The notes under the pieces are model-generated. The model saw only the letters and a list, made by a program, of their open reading frames with translations. It was not told the origin of the DNA and did not search any database. Of a stretch of DNA of 64,000 nucleotides, positions 18,524 to 27,657 are shown piece after piece. Source of the DNA: Polaromonas sp. (GTDB lineage Bacteria; Pseudomonadota; Gammaproteobacteria; Burkholderiales; Burkholderiaceae_C); NCBI RefSeq assembly GCF_013817205.1, contig NZ_JACDDD010000002.1, forward strand, positions 34,744 to 98,743. The letters are read 5' to 3'. Every line of letters begins with the position of its first letter. Position 1 is the stretch's first letter. The translations under genes and the position numbers were made by a program.

Positions 18524-18548
18524 GTTGTTGACTGTTTTAATCAAGTAT
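18524..18548 (-). promoter_or_regulatory. Candidate IscR-binding site / isc promoter
   Basis: On the minus strand the sequence reads ATACTTGATT, then AAAACAGTCAACAAC. This resembles the type 1 IscR half-site pattern (ATA..TGA.T plus GTCAA). It lies 116 bases upstream of iscR, where the operon promoter is expected. Confidence 0.5.
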
Positions 18549-18678
18549 ACCACAGGCGACCGTCCTTCACAGTGCGCCCGGGCGCCTGTAACAGACCCGG
18601 AAGAGTGTGCGGAAACGTCCCCTGCCCCGCTTTTTTGGAGTCAAATCCCGCGCCGCAGTTCCCGAGAATCGTGAAAGG

Positions 18679-20799
18679 TTATTCAGGACCCGATCCGGTG
18701 GCCGGGAACGGCAGGATGTTGTCGGCGCCCGGTGCGCCGAAGGCCTGCGCCTTGAGCGCGTGCAACTGGTCGCGGACCCTGGCGGCTTTTTCGAACTCCA
18801 GGTTTTTGGCGTGTTCGACCATCTGTTTTTCCAGGCGCTTGATTTCGCGCGCGATGTCTTTTTCGCTCATGTCCTCGACCAGCGCCTTCTGCAGCTCCAG
18901 CTTTTCGGCGTCCTTGCCTGACTTCTCGCTGTAAACACCGTCGATCAGGTCCTTGATGCGCTTGACGATGCTCTTGGGCGTGATGCCATGCTCGAGGTTG
19001 AAGGCAATCTGCTTGTTGCGGCGCCGCTCGGTCTCGTCCATGGCTTTTTTCATGGAGTCGGTGATGCGGTCGGCGTACAGGATGGCCCGGCCGTTCAGGT
19101 TGCGGGCAGCCCGGCCTATGGTCTGGATCAGGCTGCGTTCGGCGCGCAAAAAACCCTCCTTGTCTGCATCGAGGATGGCTACCAGGCTGACCTCGGGAAT
19201 GTCCAGGCCCTCGCGCAGCAGATTGATGCCGACCAGCACGTCAAAAGCCCCCAGGCGCAGATCGCGCAGGATTTCGACACGCTCGACTGTGTCCACATCG
19301 CTGTGCAGGTAACGCACCTTGACGCCGTTGTCGGTCAGGTAGTCGGTCAGCTGCTCGGCCATGCGTTTGGTCAGCGTGGTGATCAGCACACGTTCGTTCT
19401 TGTCGACACGGATGCGGATTTCCTGCAGCACGTCGTCGACCTGATGGGTGGCCGGCCGCACCTCAACCTCGGGATCGACCAGGCCGGTGGGCCGCACCAC
19501 CTGCTCGACCACCTTGCCGGCATGCTGCTGTTCGTAGGCAGCAGGCGTGGCCGAGACAAAAATCGCCTGGCGCATCTTGGACTCGAACTCCTCGAACTTC
19601 AGCGGCCGGTTATCCAGCGCGCTCGGCAAGCGAAAGCCGTACTCGACCAGCGTAGTCTTGCGCGCGCGGTCGCCGTTGTACATGGCGTTGAGCTGGCCGA
19701 TCATGACGTGGCTCTCGTCGAGAAACATCACCGCATCCTTGGGCAGGTAGTCGCACAAGGTCGATGGCGGCGAGCCCGGCGGCGCGCCGCTCAGGTGGCG
19801 CGTGTAGTTCTCGATGCCCTTGCAGTGGCCAATTTCGCTGAGCATTTCCAGGTCGAACCGTGTGCGCTGCTCGATGCGCTGGGCTTCCACCAGCTTGCCG
19901 TCTCCGACAAACTGTTTGACACGTTCGGCCAGCTCCAGCTTGATGGTCTCGACCGCGGCCATGACCTTGTCGCGCGGCGTCACGTAATGGCTTTTGGGGT
20001 AGACCACAAAACGCGGCACCTTCTGGCGGATGCGTCCGGTCAGCGGATCAAACAGCGAGAGCGTCTCGATCTCGTCGTCGAACAGCTCGATGCGGATCGC
20101 CAGTTCGGAGTGCTCGGCCGGAAACACGTCGATCACGTCGCCGCGCACACGGAAAGTGCCGCGCGCGAAGTCCTGGTCGTTGCGCGCGTACTGCATGCGG
20201 ATCAGGCGCGAAATCACGTCACGCTGGTTCATCTTGTCGCCGCTGCGCGCGATGAAACGCATCTGGGTGTAGTCCTCCGGGGCGCCAATGCCGTAGATTG
20301 CGCTGACGGTTGCGACGATGATCGTGTCACGCCGCTCCAACACGCTTTTGGTCGCCGACAGCCGCATCTGCTCGATGTGTTCGTTGATCGCCGAGTCTTT
20401 TTCAATGAACAGGTCGCGCTGGGGCACATAGGCCTCGGGCTGGTAGTAGTCGTAATAACTGACGAAATACTCGACGGCGTTTTTCGGAAAAAACTCGCGG
20501 AACTCGCTATAGAGCTGGGCCGCCAGCGTCTTGTTGGGCGCAAACACAATCGCCGGCCGGCCCAGCCGGGCAATCACGTTCGCCATGGTGAAGGTCTTGC
20601 CGGAACCGGTCACGCCCAGCAGGGTCTGAAACACCTCGCCATCATGGATGCCCTCGACCAGTTGCTCAATCGCTACCGGCTGGTCGCCGGCCGGCGGGTA
20701 CGGCATGAACAACTCGAACGGCGAGTCCGGAAAGCGTACAAATTCGCCCGTGACAGGGGCTTCGCCGGCTGCAGGCATGACTTCAATCAGTTCTGGCAT
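18679..20799 (-). CDS. uvrB: Excinuclease ABC subunit B
   Basis: The 706-residue damage-verification helicase of nucleotide excision repair. Walker A is [16 protein letters not shown], the beta-hairpin region is [12 protein letters not shown], the DEAD-type box is MFLDESHV, and motif VI is [15 protein letters not shown] domain near the C-terminus ([20 protein letters not shown]) contacts UvrC. It is a single gene, divergent from the aminotransferase. Confidence 0.97.
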   Translation of the reverse strand: MPELIEVMPAAGEAPVTGEFVRFPDSPFELFMPYPPAGDQPVAIEQLVEGIHDGEVFQTLLGVTGSGKTFTMANVIARLGRPAIVFAPNKTLAAQLYSEFREFFPKNAVEYFVSYYDYYQPEAYVPQRDLFIEKDSAINEHIEQMRLSATKSVLERRDTIIVATVSAIYGIGAPEDYTQMRFIARSGDKMNQRDVISRLIRMQYARNDQDFARGTFRVRGDVIDVFPAEHSELAIRIELFDDEIETLSLFDPLTGRIRQKVPRFVVYPKSHYVTPRDKVMAAVETIKLELAERVKQFVGDGKLVEAQRIEQRTRFDLEMLSEIGHCKGIENYTRHLSGAPPGSPPSTLCDYLPKDAVMFLDESHVMIGQLNAMYNGDRARKTTLVEYGFRLPSALDNRPLKFEEFESKMRQAIFVSATPAAYEQQHAGKVVEQVVRPTGLVDPEVEVRPATHQVDDVLQEIRIRVDKNERVLITTLTKRMAEQLTDYLTDNGVKVRYLHSDVDTVERVEILRDLRLGAFDVLVGINLLREGLDIPEVSLVAILDADKEGFLRAERSLIQTIGRAARNLNGRAILYADRITDSMKKAMDETERRRNKQIAFNLEHGITPKSIVKRIKDLIDGVYSEKSGKDAEKLELQKALVEDMSEKDIAREIKRLEKQMVEHAKNLEFEKAARVRDQLHALKAQAFGAPGADNILPFPATGSGPE

Positions 20800-20971
20800 A
20801 GGTATCTCAATCCTGGCCCGCTAAAATCCGGGGCAACCAAACAGAATACGACATTTGGAACATGGGCGCAGCCAAAAGGCCGCCGATGTCCCGACTGTCT
20901 GCGTAACACACGGTAAACCAGATGGCGTGCCGGACCGTTTGAAACACAAACCACCCTTCCAGAGGATTTTC

Positions 20972-22168
20972 ATGTCGCTTTTCACCGCCGTCGAAATGGC
21001 CCCCCGTGACCCCATATTGGGCCTGAACGAGCAATTCAATGCCGATACCAACCCGAACAAGGTCAACCTCGGCGTGGGCGTGTATTACGACGACAAGGGC
21101 AAGCTGCCACTGCTGCAGTGTGTGCAGATCGCCGAAAAAGCCATGATGGAAGCGCCCAAGCCGCGCGGTTACCTGCCCATGGATGGCGTGGCCGCTTATG
21201 ACGCCGCCGTCAAGGCGCTGGTCTTTGGCGCCGACAGCGAGCCGGTCAAAAGCGGCCGCGTCGCGACCGCCCAGGGCATTGGCGGCACCGGCGGCCTCAA
21301 AATTGGCGCGGATTTCCTGAAGAAACTCACACCCAATGCCAAGGTACTGATCAGCGACCCGAGCTGGGAGAACCACCGCGCCCTGTTCGCGCAGGCCGGC
21401 TTTACGGTTGAAAGTTACCCGTACTACGACGCTGCCAAACGCGGGGTGAACTTCGACGGCATGCTGGCCGCGCTGAACGCTGCAGCCGAAGGCACCATCG
21501 TTGTGTTGCACGCCTGCTGCCACAACCCGACCGGTTATGACATCACGGCCGTCCAGTGGGACCAGGTGATCGCTGCGGTCAAGACACGCAAGCTCACCGC
21601 CTTCCTCGACATGGCCTACCAGGGCTTCGGCCACGGCATCGCCGAAGACGGCGCCGTCATCGGCAAGTTTGTCGCCGCCGGCCTCAACTTTTTTGTCTCG
21701 ACCTCGTTTTCCAAAAGCTTCAGCCTCTACGGCGAACGCGTCGGCGCCCTGTCGGTCGTCTGCGAGAGCAAGGAAGAAGCCGAACGCGTGCTGTCCCAGA
21801 TGAAGGTCGTGATCCGTACCAACTACAGCAACCCGCAGATTCACGGCGCCACCGTGGTCGCCAACGTGCTCAACAACCCAGAACTGCGCGCTCTGTGGGA
21901 GAAGGAACTTGCGGAAATGCGCGTGCGCATCAAGGCCATGCGGCAAAAGCTGGTGGACGGTCTGAAAGCCGCCGGTGTGAAAGAAGACATGAGCTTCATC
22001 ACGACGCAGATCGGCATGTTCAGCTACTCGGGCCTGACCAAAGACCAGATGGTGCGACTGCGCAATGAGTTTGGCGTGTACGGCACCGACACGGGACGCA
22101 TGTGTGTCGCCGCGCTGAACAGCCAGAACATCGCCCACGTCTGCGCGTCCATCGCCAAAGTACTGTAA
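20972..22168 (+). CDS. Aromatic/aspartate aminotransferase
   Basis: A class I PLP aminotransferase of 398 residues. It has HACCHNPTGYD, FLDMAYQGFGHG, and the PLP-lysine region STSFSKSFSLYGERVGALS. It moves amino groups between aspartate or aromatic amino acids and 2-oxoglutarate. TyrB and AspC subtypes cannot be separated with confidence here. The start at 20972 is chosen for AGAGGA 6 bases upstream and because MSLFTAVEMAPRDPILGL is the family N-terminus. Confidence 0.92.
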   Translation: MSLFTAVEMAPRDPILGLNEQFNADTNPNKVNLGVGVYYDDKGKLPLLQCVQIAEKAMMEAPKPRGYLPMDGVAAYDAAVKALVFGADSEPVKSGRVATAQGIGGTGGLKIGADFLKKLTPNAKVLISDPSWENHRALFAQAGFTVESYPYYDAAKRGVNFDGMLAALNAAAEGTIVVLHACCHNPTGYDITAVQWDQVIAAVKTRKLTAFLDMAYQGFGHGIAEDGAVIGKFVAAGLNFFVSTSFSKSFSLYGERVGALSVVCESKEEAERVLSQMKVVIRTNYSNPQIHGATVVANVLNNPELRALWEKELAEMRVRIKAMRQKLVDGLKAAGVKEDMSFITTQIGMFSYSGLTKDQMVRLRNEFGVYGTDTGRMCVAALNSQNIAHVCASIAKVL

Positions 22169-22179
22169 ATCCATTCCTG

Positions 22180-22746
22180 ATGGACGCTCTGGCGCAGCGA
22201 TTTGTGCAGGACACCCTGCGCAACCACTGCAATGCCGTCCTGCTGGAGCGCCTGCCGGAACTTGGCTTACCCGATGCGTGGCTGGTCGGGGGCTGCCTGT
22301 TCCAGACAGTGTGGAACCTGCTGGAAGGCCAGCCGCCCGGCGCCCGCATCCGCGACTACGACATCTTTTACTTCGACGGCACAGACCTGTCGGAAGCCAC
22401 CGAAACTGCGGTCAATCTGCGCGCACGGCAGGTCTTTGGCGGTCTTGGGGTGCAGCTCGAACTGAAGAACCAGGCCCGTGTGCACACCTGGTACCCGGCG
22501 TATTTCGGCCGGCCTTGCCCGCCTCTGGGCAACGCCTGCGAGGGCGTCAACCGCTTCCTGGTGGGCAGCACCAGCGTCGGTTTGCGCCAGTCCGGTGGCA
22601 CTGTGCAAGTGCATGCGCCGCACGGACTGGAGGACCTGTACCGCGGCCTCCTGCGCGCCAACCCGCGGGTCGATCACGGCCCGCTTTACGGCAGCAAAGC
22701 GCGTGACTACCAGGCGCGCTGGCCCTGGCTTCAGCTTGCGGATTGA
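22180..22746 (+). CDS. Nucleotidyltransferase-like protein (COG3575 type)
   Basis: A 188-residue protein with the DAWLVGGCLFQTVWNLLEG and RIRDYDIFYFDGTDL signatures of a predicted nucleotidyltransferase family; the G-G and D-x-D residues resemble the nucleotidyltransferase fold. The start at 22180 is 11 bases after the aminotransferase stop, so the two are likely co-transcribed. The substrate and physiological role are unknown. Confidence 0.75.
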   Translation: MDALAQRFVQDTLRNHCNAVLLERLPELGLPDAWLVGGCLFQTVWNLLEGQPPGARIRDYDIFYFDGTDLSEATETAVNLRARQVFGGLGVQLELKNQARVHTWYPAYFGRPCPPLGNACEGVNRFLVGSTSVGLRQSGGTVQVHAPHGLEDLYRGLLRANPRVDHGPLYGSKARDYQARWPWLQLAD

Positions 22747-22804
22747 GTTCAAAAAAGCCTCCAGCCCTTCACTGGCGAGCGCAAGCAGCTCCTGAATTGA
22801 TAGC
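22747..22804 (-). repeat. Dispersed repeat A, intergenic copy
   Basis: Read on the minus strand: GCTATCAATTCAGGAGC, a 21-nt spacer beginning TGCTTGCGCTC, then GGCTGGAGGCTTTTTTG. It starts immediately after the stop codon of the nucleotidyltransferase-like gene and may also act as its transcript-end hairpin. Confidence 0.7.
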
Positions 22805-22819
22805 GAACGCTGCTAAAAT

Positions 22820-23040
22820 TTACGCCGCAAGCGCCGCCACCGCATCGTAGAAAAAGCGTTCTTCCACGATGTTCTCGCCTGCGCAGCGTTGGTGCGCTGG
22901 CTCGTCGATACACATGGTCTTGCCCGAATGGCGGGTGAACTCGAACACCCAGTGGATCACAACATATTTCGTGAACGCGCCGGGATTGTGTCACCGCCAA
23001 GTGCCTCGAAGGCGACACCGAGGCCCAAGCACTCCGTGCA
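22820..23040 (-). pseudogene. Remnant of an NTF2/SnoaL-like gene
   Basis: Minus-strand frame 22990 to 22820 encodes GAFTKYVVIHWVFEFTR, later IDEPAHQRCAGENIVEERFF, then YDA and a TAA. This is the typical end of a SnoaL-like (NTF2-fold) protein (pattern VFEFTR, then E-x-VQRW, then VEERFFYD). A TGA precedes it directly; the preceding bases continue in another frame, consistent with a frameshift. No start or full-length gene can be built. The rest of the 22,747-23,075 gap holds only repeat A. Confidence 0.5.
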
Positions 23041-23075
23041 AGATGGAACCCGCTTTGTACTGCACCCGGAGCCCC

Positions 23076-24071
23076 ATGCCTATAGATTTCCCGCTTCCGT
23101 CGCCCGTCGTTTCTGCCTTTGGAGCGCGCAGCACCGCGTTGGACGTGGTGGCCGGATGCCCCTTGCACAAGCGCCATGCCATTGTGACCGGCGGCGCGTC
23201 AGGGCTGGGGCTGGAAACATCGAAAGCGCTTGCGTTTGCCGGGGCCCACGTCACGCTGGCAGTTCGCAACCTGACCCAGGGAGACACCGTGGCCAGGGGC
23301 TTGCGGGCAGCCTTTCCGCACGCGGCCATCAGCGTGGCACAGCTGGATCTCGCGGACATTGCCAGTGTGCGCAGCTTCGCTACCGGGTGGCTGGCAACAG
23401 GCGCCACACTGGACATCCTCATCAACAACGCCGCGATTATGGCTTGCCCGCTGACACGCACGGTGCAGGGCTGGGAGGCGCAATTTGCCACCAATCATTT
23501 GGGCCACTTTGCCCTGACAACCGCCCTGCTCCCGGCGCTGTTCCGGGCGGGAGCCGCCACCGGGGACGCGCGCGTGGTCTGCCTGAGTTCCGCCGGCCAC
23601 AAGATCGCGGATGTCGATTTCGATGACATTCATTACGAGCGCCGCGACTACAACAAATGGAACGCGTATGGCCAGGCCAAAAGCGCCAATGCATTGATGG
23701 CATTGGGTTTGCACTTGAAATATGCTGCACGCCATGTCACCGCCAACGCCGTACACCCCGGCGGGATCATGACCGGCCTGCAGAAATACCTGCCCATGGA
23801 GGAAATGCGTGCAGCTGGCTGGCTCAAGGCGGACGGTACGCCACTGGACATCTTCAAAACACCGGCGCAAGGCGCCTCAACCAGTGTGTGGGCGGCAAGT
23901 GCGCCAGAACTCCGGGGCCGGGGCGGCCTCTACCTGGAAGACTGCCGACAAGGTTTACCGGCCGAGTCCAACAATCGGATTTCGGGGTACTTACCCCATA
24001 TCGCCGACCCGGCCGCCGCGCTGCGCCTCTGGGAAGTGTCCGAAAGAATGCTCTCAGCCCCAGACAACTGA
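23076..24071 (+). CDS. Short-chain dehydrogenase/reductase
   Basis: A 331-residue SDR similar in layout to retinol-dehydrogenase/WWOX-type enzymes. The cofactor motif is TGGASGLGLETSKALAFAGA, followed by NNAAIMACPLTRT and the catalytic Y198-x3-K202 (NAYGQAKSANAL). The start at 23076 is preceded by GGAG at 6 bases; an in-frame start further upstream would read through the NTF2-like remnant. The 3' end overlaps the convergent dioxygenase gene by 18 bases. The substrate is not identifiable. Confidence 0.82.
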   Translation: MPIDFPLPSPVVSAFGARSTALDVVAGCPLHKRHAIVTGGASGLGLETSKALAFAGAHVTLAVRNLTQGDTVARGLRAAFPHAAISVAQLDLADIASVRSFATGWLATGATLDILINNAAIMACPLTRTVQGWEAQFATNHLGHFALTTALLPALFRAGAATGDARVVCLSSAGHKIADVDFDDIHYERRDYNKWNAYGQAKSANALMALGLHLKYAARHVTANAVHPGGIMTGLQKYLPMEEMRAAGWLKADGTPLDIFKTPAQGASTSVWAASAPELRGRGGLYLEDCRQGLPAESNNRISGYLPHIADPAAALRLWEVSERMLSAPDN

Positions 24072-24908
24072 ACGCATCGAGATAGAGCCCAGCTGGAAGT
24101 TGGTATTGAAAAAACGCGGCTGCTCGCCCGCATCCACCGCACCGGCCGCATACAGCAGCGGCAGATAGTGTTCGTGCGTGGGGTGGGCCATTTTGGCAAG
24201 CTGACCGAGCTTGAGGAAATTCTGCAAGGCATCCAGATTACCCTGCTGGATTTGCCCGCCGGTGGTCTGGTCAAACTCCAGCGCCCAGTCATACGCCTGG
24301 TTGCCGGCCGCGCCACGCTGGGCCTGACGCAGGTTGTGCACGATGTTGCCGCTGCCGACGATCAGCACACCACGTTCGCGCAGGGCCTTGAGCTGCCGGG
24401 CCAGTGCGTAGTGTTCTTCGGGCGCCCGGCTGTAGTCCATGCTGAGTTGCATGACCGGAATGCTGGCGTCCGGAAACATCGGTTTGAGCACCGACCAGGT
24501 GCCGTGGTCCAGCCCCCACTCGGTCTCGTCCAGTCCCAGCGGCGCCGAACCGCGCTGCCTGACCTGCTGGCTGATGGCGCGCGCGACTGCGGCATCGCCG
24601 GGCGCTGGGTACTGCTGGTCAAACAACTCCTGCGGAAAGCCGCCAAAGTCGTGAATCGTCTTGGGCTGGTCCATGGCTGTCAGCCACCAGCCTTCTGTCA
24701 GCCAGTGTGCAGAAATGCACAAAATCAGCTGTGGCGGCGGGTAATCGGCGCCGAAGCGCGCGCCCAGGGCCTGCCAGCTGCGCCGGTATTCGTTGTCAGT
24801 GATGGCGTTCATCGGGCTGCCATGGCCCACAAACATCACCGGCATGCGGTCGGATTTTTTCAGCGTGGCAAAGGAATCAGGCGCAACAGCGTGGTGGGTA
24901 TCGGTCAT
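24054..24908 (-). CDS. DODA-type extradiol dioxygenase family protein
   Basis: A 284-residue LigB/DODA-family protein. VMFVGHGSPMNA, CISAHW and GNIVHNLRQ supply the conserved histidines of the Fe(II)/Zn site. The family includes 4,5-DOPA dioxygenase of plants and E. coli YgiD; bacterial members are often of unknown substrate and can bind zinc. It is convergent with the SDR gene and divergent from phaZ. Confidence 0.85.
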   Translation of the reverse strand: MTDTHHAVAPDSFATLKKSDRMPVMFVGHGSPMNAITDNEYRRSWQALGARFGADYPPPQLILCISAHWLTEGWWLTAMDQPKTIHDFGGFPQELFDQQYPAPGDAAVARAISQQVRQRGSAPLGLDETEWGLDHGTWSVLKPMFPDASIPVMQLSMDYSRAPEEHYALARQLKALRERGVLIVGSGNIVHNLRQAQRGAAGNQAYDWALEFDQTTGGQIQQGNLDALQNFLKLGQLAKMAHPTHEHYLPLLYAAGAVDAGEQPRFFNTNFQLGSISMRSVVWG

Positions 24909-25098
24909 AGGCAGTACGGTTGGGTTGCATTATTGGTTGTTTTACATCTGCCTGCCTGAAATCAGGGAAACAGGGTGGCAGCTCAGCAGCACGTGTCTTT
25001 TCTGGTCCCCGGCAAAAGGACCCCGCCCGCACGGTTCGAATTCGGCCGCTTTATTGGTATTTCCCCTCCAGCAAGTCATAAGCACACCTGTTATATTT

Positions 25099-25113
25099 GT
25101 TGCACTGCAGCAT
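25099..25113 (+). promoter_or_regulatory. Candidate PhaR-type TGC-rich site upstream of phaZ
   Basis: GTTGCACTGCAGCAT contains the CTGCAG palindrome inside a TGC/GCA-rich block, 24 bases before the phaZ start and next to a TATATT box. PhaR proteins of other bacteria bind TGC-rich operators. The link to the phaR gene in this window is inference. Confidence 0.35.
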
Positions 25114-25136
25114 ATCGTTGTACAAAGGTTCGTCCC

Positions 25137-26519
25137 ATGCTTTATCAAGTCTATGAAACCCAGCGCTCCCTGATGGAGCCCTTTGTCGACTTCGCCCAGG
25201 CCGCCGCCAAGATTTACAGCAGCCCCAGCTCACCCTTCGGCCAGAACCCGATGGCCCAGCGCATTTCCGCCGGCTACAGCCTGATTTACCGGCTCGGCAA
25301 GGACTACGAAAAACCGCAATTCGGCATCACCACGGTCGATGTTGATGGCACCAACATCGCCATTCATGAGCGGGTCGAGCTCGACAAGCCTTTTTGCGAG
25401 TTGCGCCGCTTCAAGCGTTTCACCGACGATCCGGCCACCCTGACCCGACTCAAGGGCCAGCCCGCCGTGCTGATCGTGGCGCCGCTGTCCGGCCACTACG
25501 CCACCTTGTTGCGCGACACGGTCAAGACCATGCTGAAGGAACACAAGGTCTACATCACCGACTGGAAAAACGCGCGCACCGTGCCCCTGTCGGATGGCTC
25601 TTTCTCTCTCGACGACTATGTCAACTATGTGCAGGAGTTCATCGGCCACCTGCAGAGCGTTTACGGGAACTGCCACGTCATCAGCGTCTGCCAGCCGACA
25701 GTTCCGGTGCTGGCGGCGATCTCGCTGATGGCCAGCCGCGGTGAAACCACCCCGCTGTCCATGACCATGATGGGCGGCCCCATCGACGCGCGCAAGTCGC
25801 CGACGGCCGTCAACAACCTGGCCATGAACAAGAGTTATGAGTGGTTCGAGAACAATGTCATCTACAAGGTGCCAGGCAACTTCCCGGGCGCCGGGCGCCG
25901 CGTCTACCCCGGCTTTTTACAGCACACCGGTTTTGTCGCCATGAACCCCAGCAACCATGCGAAAAGTCATTTCGACTACTTCAAGGATCTGCTCAAGGGC
26001 GACGGTGCCAGCACCGAAGCCCACGTCAAGTTTTATGACGAGTACAACGCCGTACTCGACATGGACGCGGAGTATTACCTGGACACCATCAAGACCGTGT
26101 TCCAAGAGTTCAAGCTGGTCAACGGCACCTGGGACGTCAAGTCCGTCACTGGCAAGCTCGAACGCGTACGGCCTGAAGACATCACGACCACGGCTCACTT
26201 CACGGTTGAAGGCGAGCTCGACGACATCTCGGGCTCCGGCCAGACGGAAGCCGCCCACGGCCTGTGCCACAACGTGCCCAAGGCACGCCAGAAGCACTTC
26301 GAAGTCAAAGGTGCGGGCCACTATGGCATCTTCAGCGGCCGCCGCTGGCGCGACATCGTCTATCCGCAGGTCAAGGCCTTCATTCTTGAGAACAATGAGC
26401 CACTAGCCCTTGCCGGACGTGCAACACCAGCTCCTAAAAAGATAGCAAAACCGGCCACCCGCCGCAGCCCGGCGGCGACCCCACGCCCCGCCGCGAAAAA
26501 AACTGCCGTCAAGAAATAA
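25137..26519 (+). CDS. phaZ: Intracellular PHB depolymerase
   Basis: A 460-residue intracellular polyhydroxyalkanoate depolymerase that mobilises stored PHB from granules. Family features are MLYQVYETQRSLMEPFVDFA at the N-terminus, the nucleophile in ISVCQPTVPVLAA with cysteine C185 (these enzymes use Cys rather than Ser), and the late motifs GELDDISGSGQTEAAH and GAGHYGIFSGRRWR. The start at 25137 matches the family N-terminus. The core ends near residue 419, about where the Ralstonia enzyme ends. The final 40 residues are an Ala/Pro/Lys-rich tail (PAPKKIAKP, PAAKKTAVKK) whose first part is encoded by a copy of repeat A. Confidence 0.93.
   Translation: MLYQVYETQRSLMEPFVDFAQAAAKIYSSPSSPFGQNPMAQRISAGYSLIYRLGKDYEKPQFGITTVDVDGTNIAIHERVELDKPFCELRRFKRFTDDPATLTRLKGQPAVLIVAPLSGHYATLLRDTVKTMLKEHKVYITDWKNARTVPLSDGSFSLDDYVNYVQEFIGHLQSVYGNCHVISVCQPTVPVLAAISLMASRGETTPLSMTMMGGPIDARKSPTAVNNLAMNKSYEWFENNVIYKVPGNFPGAGRRVYPGFLQHTGFVAMNPSNHAKSHFDYFKDLLKGDGASTEAHVKFYDEYNAVLDMDAEYYLDTIKTVFQEFKLVNGTWDVKSVTGKLERVRPEDITTTAHFTVEGELDDISGSGQTEAAHGLCHNVPKARQKHFEVKGAGHYGIFSGRRWRDIVYPQVKAFILENNEPLALAGRATPAPKKIAKPATRRSPAATPRPAAKKTAVKK
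26390..26446 (-). repeat. Dispersed repeat A, copy inside the phaZ 3' end
   Basis: On the minus strand: GCTATCTTTTTAGGAGC (17 nt), a 21-nt spacer, then GGCTAGTGGCTC. Block sizes and order equal those of the intergenic copies. It encodes roughly residues 419-437 of PhaZ. Confidence 0.65.
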
Positions 26520-26543
26520 GCGTCATGCGCTGAGCCTCGCGCC

Positions 26544-27203
26544 GTGGACTCGCTCGCCGATCGCATCAACGCCGCGCTGCCACAAACCCAGTGCACGCGC
26601 TGCGGCTACCCTGACTGCGCCGCCTACGCGCAGGCCCTCGCCGAAGGCGAGGCCGGGATCAACCAGTGCCCGCCGGGCGGCGCCGAAGGCATCCAGCGCC
26701 TGGCCGCCATCACCGGCCGGCCGGCGCTGCCACTGAATACCGACAATGGCACCGAAGGTCCGCGCCAGCTTGCCGTGATTGACGAAAACTGGTGCATCGG
26801 CTGCACCCTGTGCCTGGACGCCTGCCCGACCGACGCCATCATGGGCAGCAACAAACTCATGCACACCGTGGTCGAGCCTTATTGCACGGGCTGCGAGCTG
26901 TGCATTCCGGTCTGTCCCGTGGATTGCATCAGCCTCGAGAACGTGACTATCGTGCGTACCGGCTGGGCCGCCTGGTCAGAAGCAGACGCTACCCTGGCCC
27001 GCACGCGCTATGAATTTCATAGCTTAAGGCGCACGCGGGACAAGGGCGAACACCAGAAAATGCTTGAAGAAAAAGCCGAAGCTGCACTGGCCGACCTGCC
27101 TGGGCACTCACGGCACACCGACCCGGCCGTTTTGGACCAGAAACGCGCGGTCATTGAAGCAGCACTGGCGCGCTCACGCGCCCGACGCGGCGCCAGCTCC
27201 TGA
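26544..27203 (+). CDS. RnfB-like ferredoxin protein
   Basis: A 219-residue iron-sulfur protein. The N-terminal Fes-type [4Fe-4S] domain has TQCTRCGYPDCAAYA plus NQCPPGG, followed by two ferredoxin clusters, CIGCTLCLDACPTDAI and CTGCELCIPVCPVDCI. This is the soluble part of RnfB/RsxB. The N-terminal membrane anchor of true RnfB is absent, and no rnfACDGE genes are nearby. It may carry electrons for the ferredoxin-dependent oxidoreductase encoded just downstream on the other strand. The start is GTG at 26544. Residues 155-172 are encoded by repeat A-like DNA. Confidence 0.85.
   Translation: MDSLADRINAALPQTQCTRCGYPDCAAYAQALAEGEAGINQCPPGGAEGIQRLAAITGRPALPLNTDNGTEGPRQLAVIDENWCIGCTLCLDACPTDAIMGSNKLMHTVVEPYCTGCELCIPVCPVDCISLENVTIVRTGWAAWSEADATLARTRYEFHSLRRTRDKGEHQKMLEEKAEAALADLPGHSRHTDPAVLDQKRAVIEAALARSRARRGASS
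27007..27060 (+). repeat. Dispersed repeat A, copy inside the RnfB-like gene
   Basis: GCTATGAATTTCATAGC is a perfect 17-nt hairpin block. It is followed by a 21-nt spacer (TTAAGGCGCACGCGGGACAAG) that ends in GACAAG like another copy at 58,040, then GGCGAA. It codes for the peptide around RYEFHSLRRTRDKGEH. Confidence 0.55.
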
Positions 27204-27207
27204 GCCC

Positions 27208-27648
27208 TCAGCCGAGCACGTCGTTCACCGAGTCGCGGAACTCGGCCAGGCTGACGGCGTTGTCAATTTCGCGCGGCAAGGCGTCGCGAATCGAAAAAAC
27301 CCCCAATATCTGCCCGGCCGAAGAAACAATCGGCAGATGCCGGAACCCGCGCTCCAGCAAAATCAGCACGGCATCCGACACCGCCGTCTCTGGCACCACG
27401 CAAAGCGGGTTGTGGGTCATCACATCGGAGACCGGCGTTTTTTGGGCATCCAGCGCCTTGGCCAGCACGCGAGTCATCAGGTCGCGCTCGGTCAGAATGC
27501 CCAGCATGACGCCTGCAGTGTCAATGATCAGCACGCTGCCGCAGTTCGCCTTGGTCATCACGCAAGCGGCCTGCCAGACGCTGGCTTGCGGCGGACAACT
27601 CACCACATGCCGGTGCGGCATGGATTGAAACACGGTACGTTCAGCCAT
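27208..27648 (-). CDS. CBS-domain protein
   Basis: A 146-residue protein made of a CBS pair (VLIIDTAGVMLGILTERDLM and LPIVSSAGQILGVFSIRD). CBS pairs bind adenine nucleotides and often sense energy state. It lies 9 bases downstream of the KorB-like gene on the same strand, so it is likely the last gene of that operon and could regulate it. Target unknown. Confidence 0.82.
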   Translation of the reverse strand: MAERTVFQSMPHRHVVSCPPQASVWQAACVMTKANCGSVLIIDTAGVMLGILTERDLMTRVLAKALDAQKTPVSDVMTHNPLCVVPETAVSDAVLILLERGFRHLPIVSSAGQILGVFSIRDALPREIDNAVSLAEFRDSVNDVLG

Positions 27649-27657
27649 GATGGCCTC

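Noticed and set aside
18988..20916. A plus-strand open frame of 642 residues opposite uvrB
   Set aside because: It is the complement of a certain gene; composition is that of antisense frames in high-GC DNA.
26544..27203. A full Rnf complex
   Set aside because: Only an RnfB-like soluble protein is present, without a membrane anchor or rnfA/C/D/E/G neighbours.
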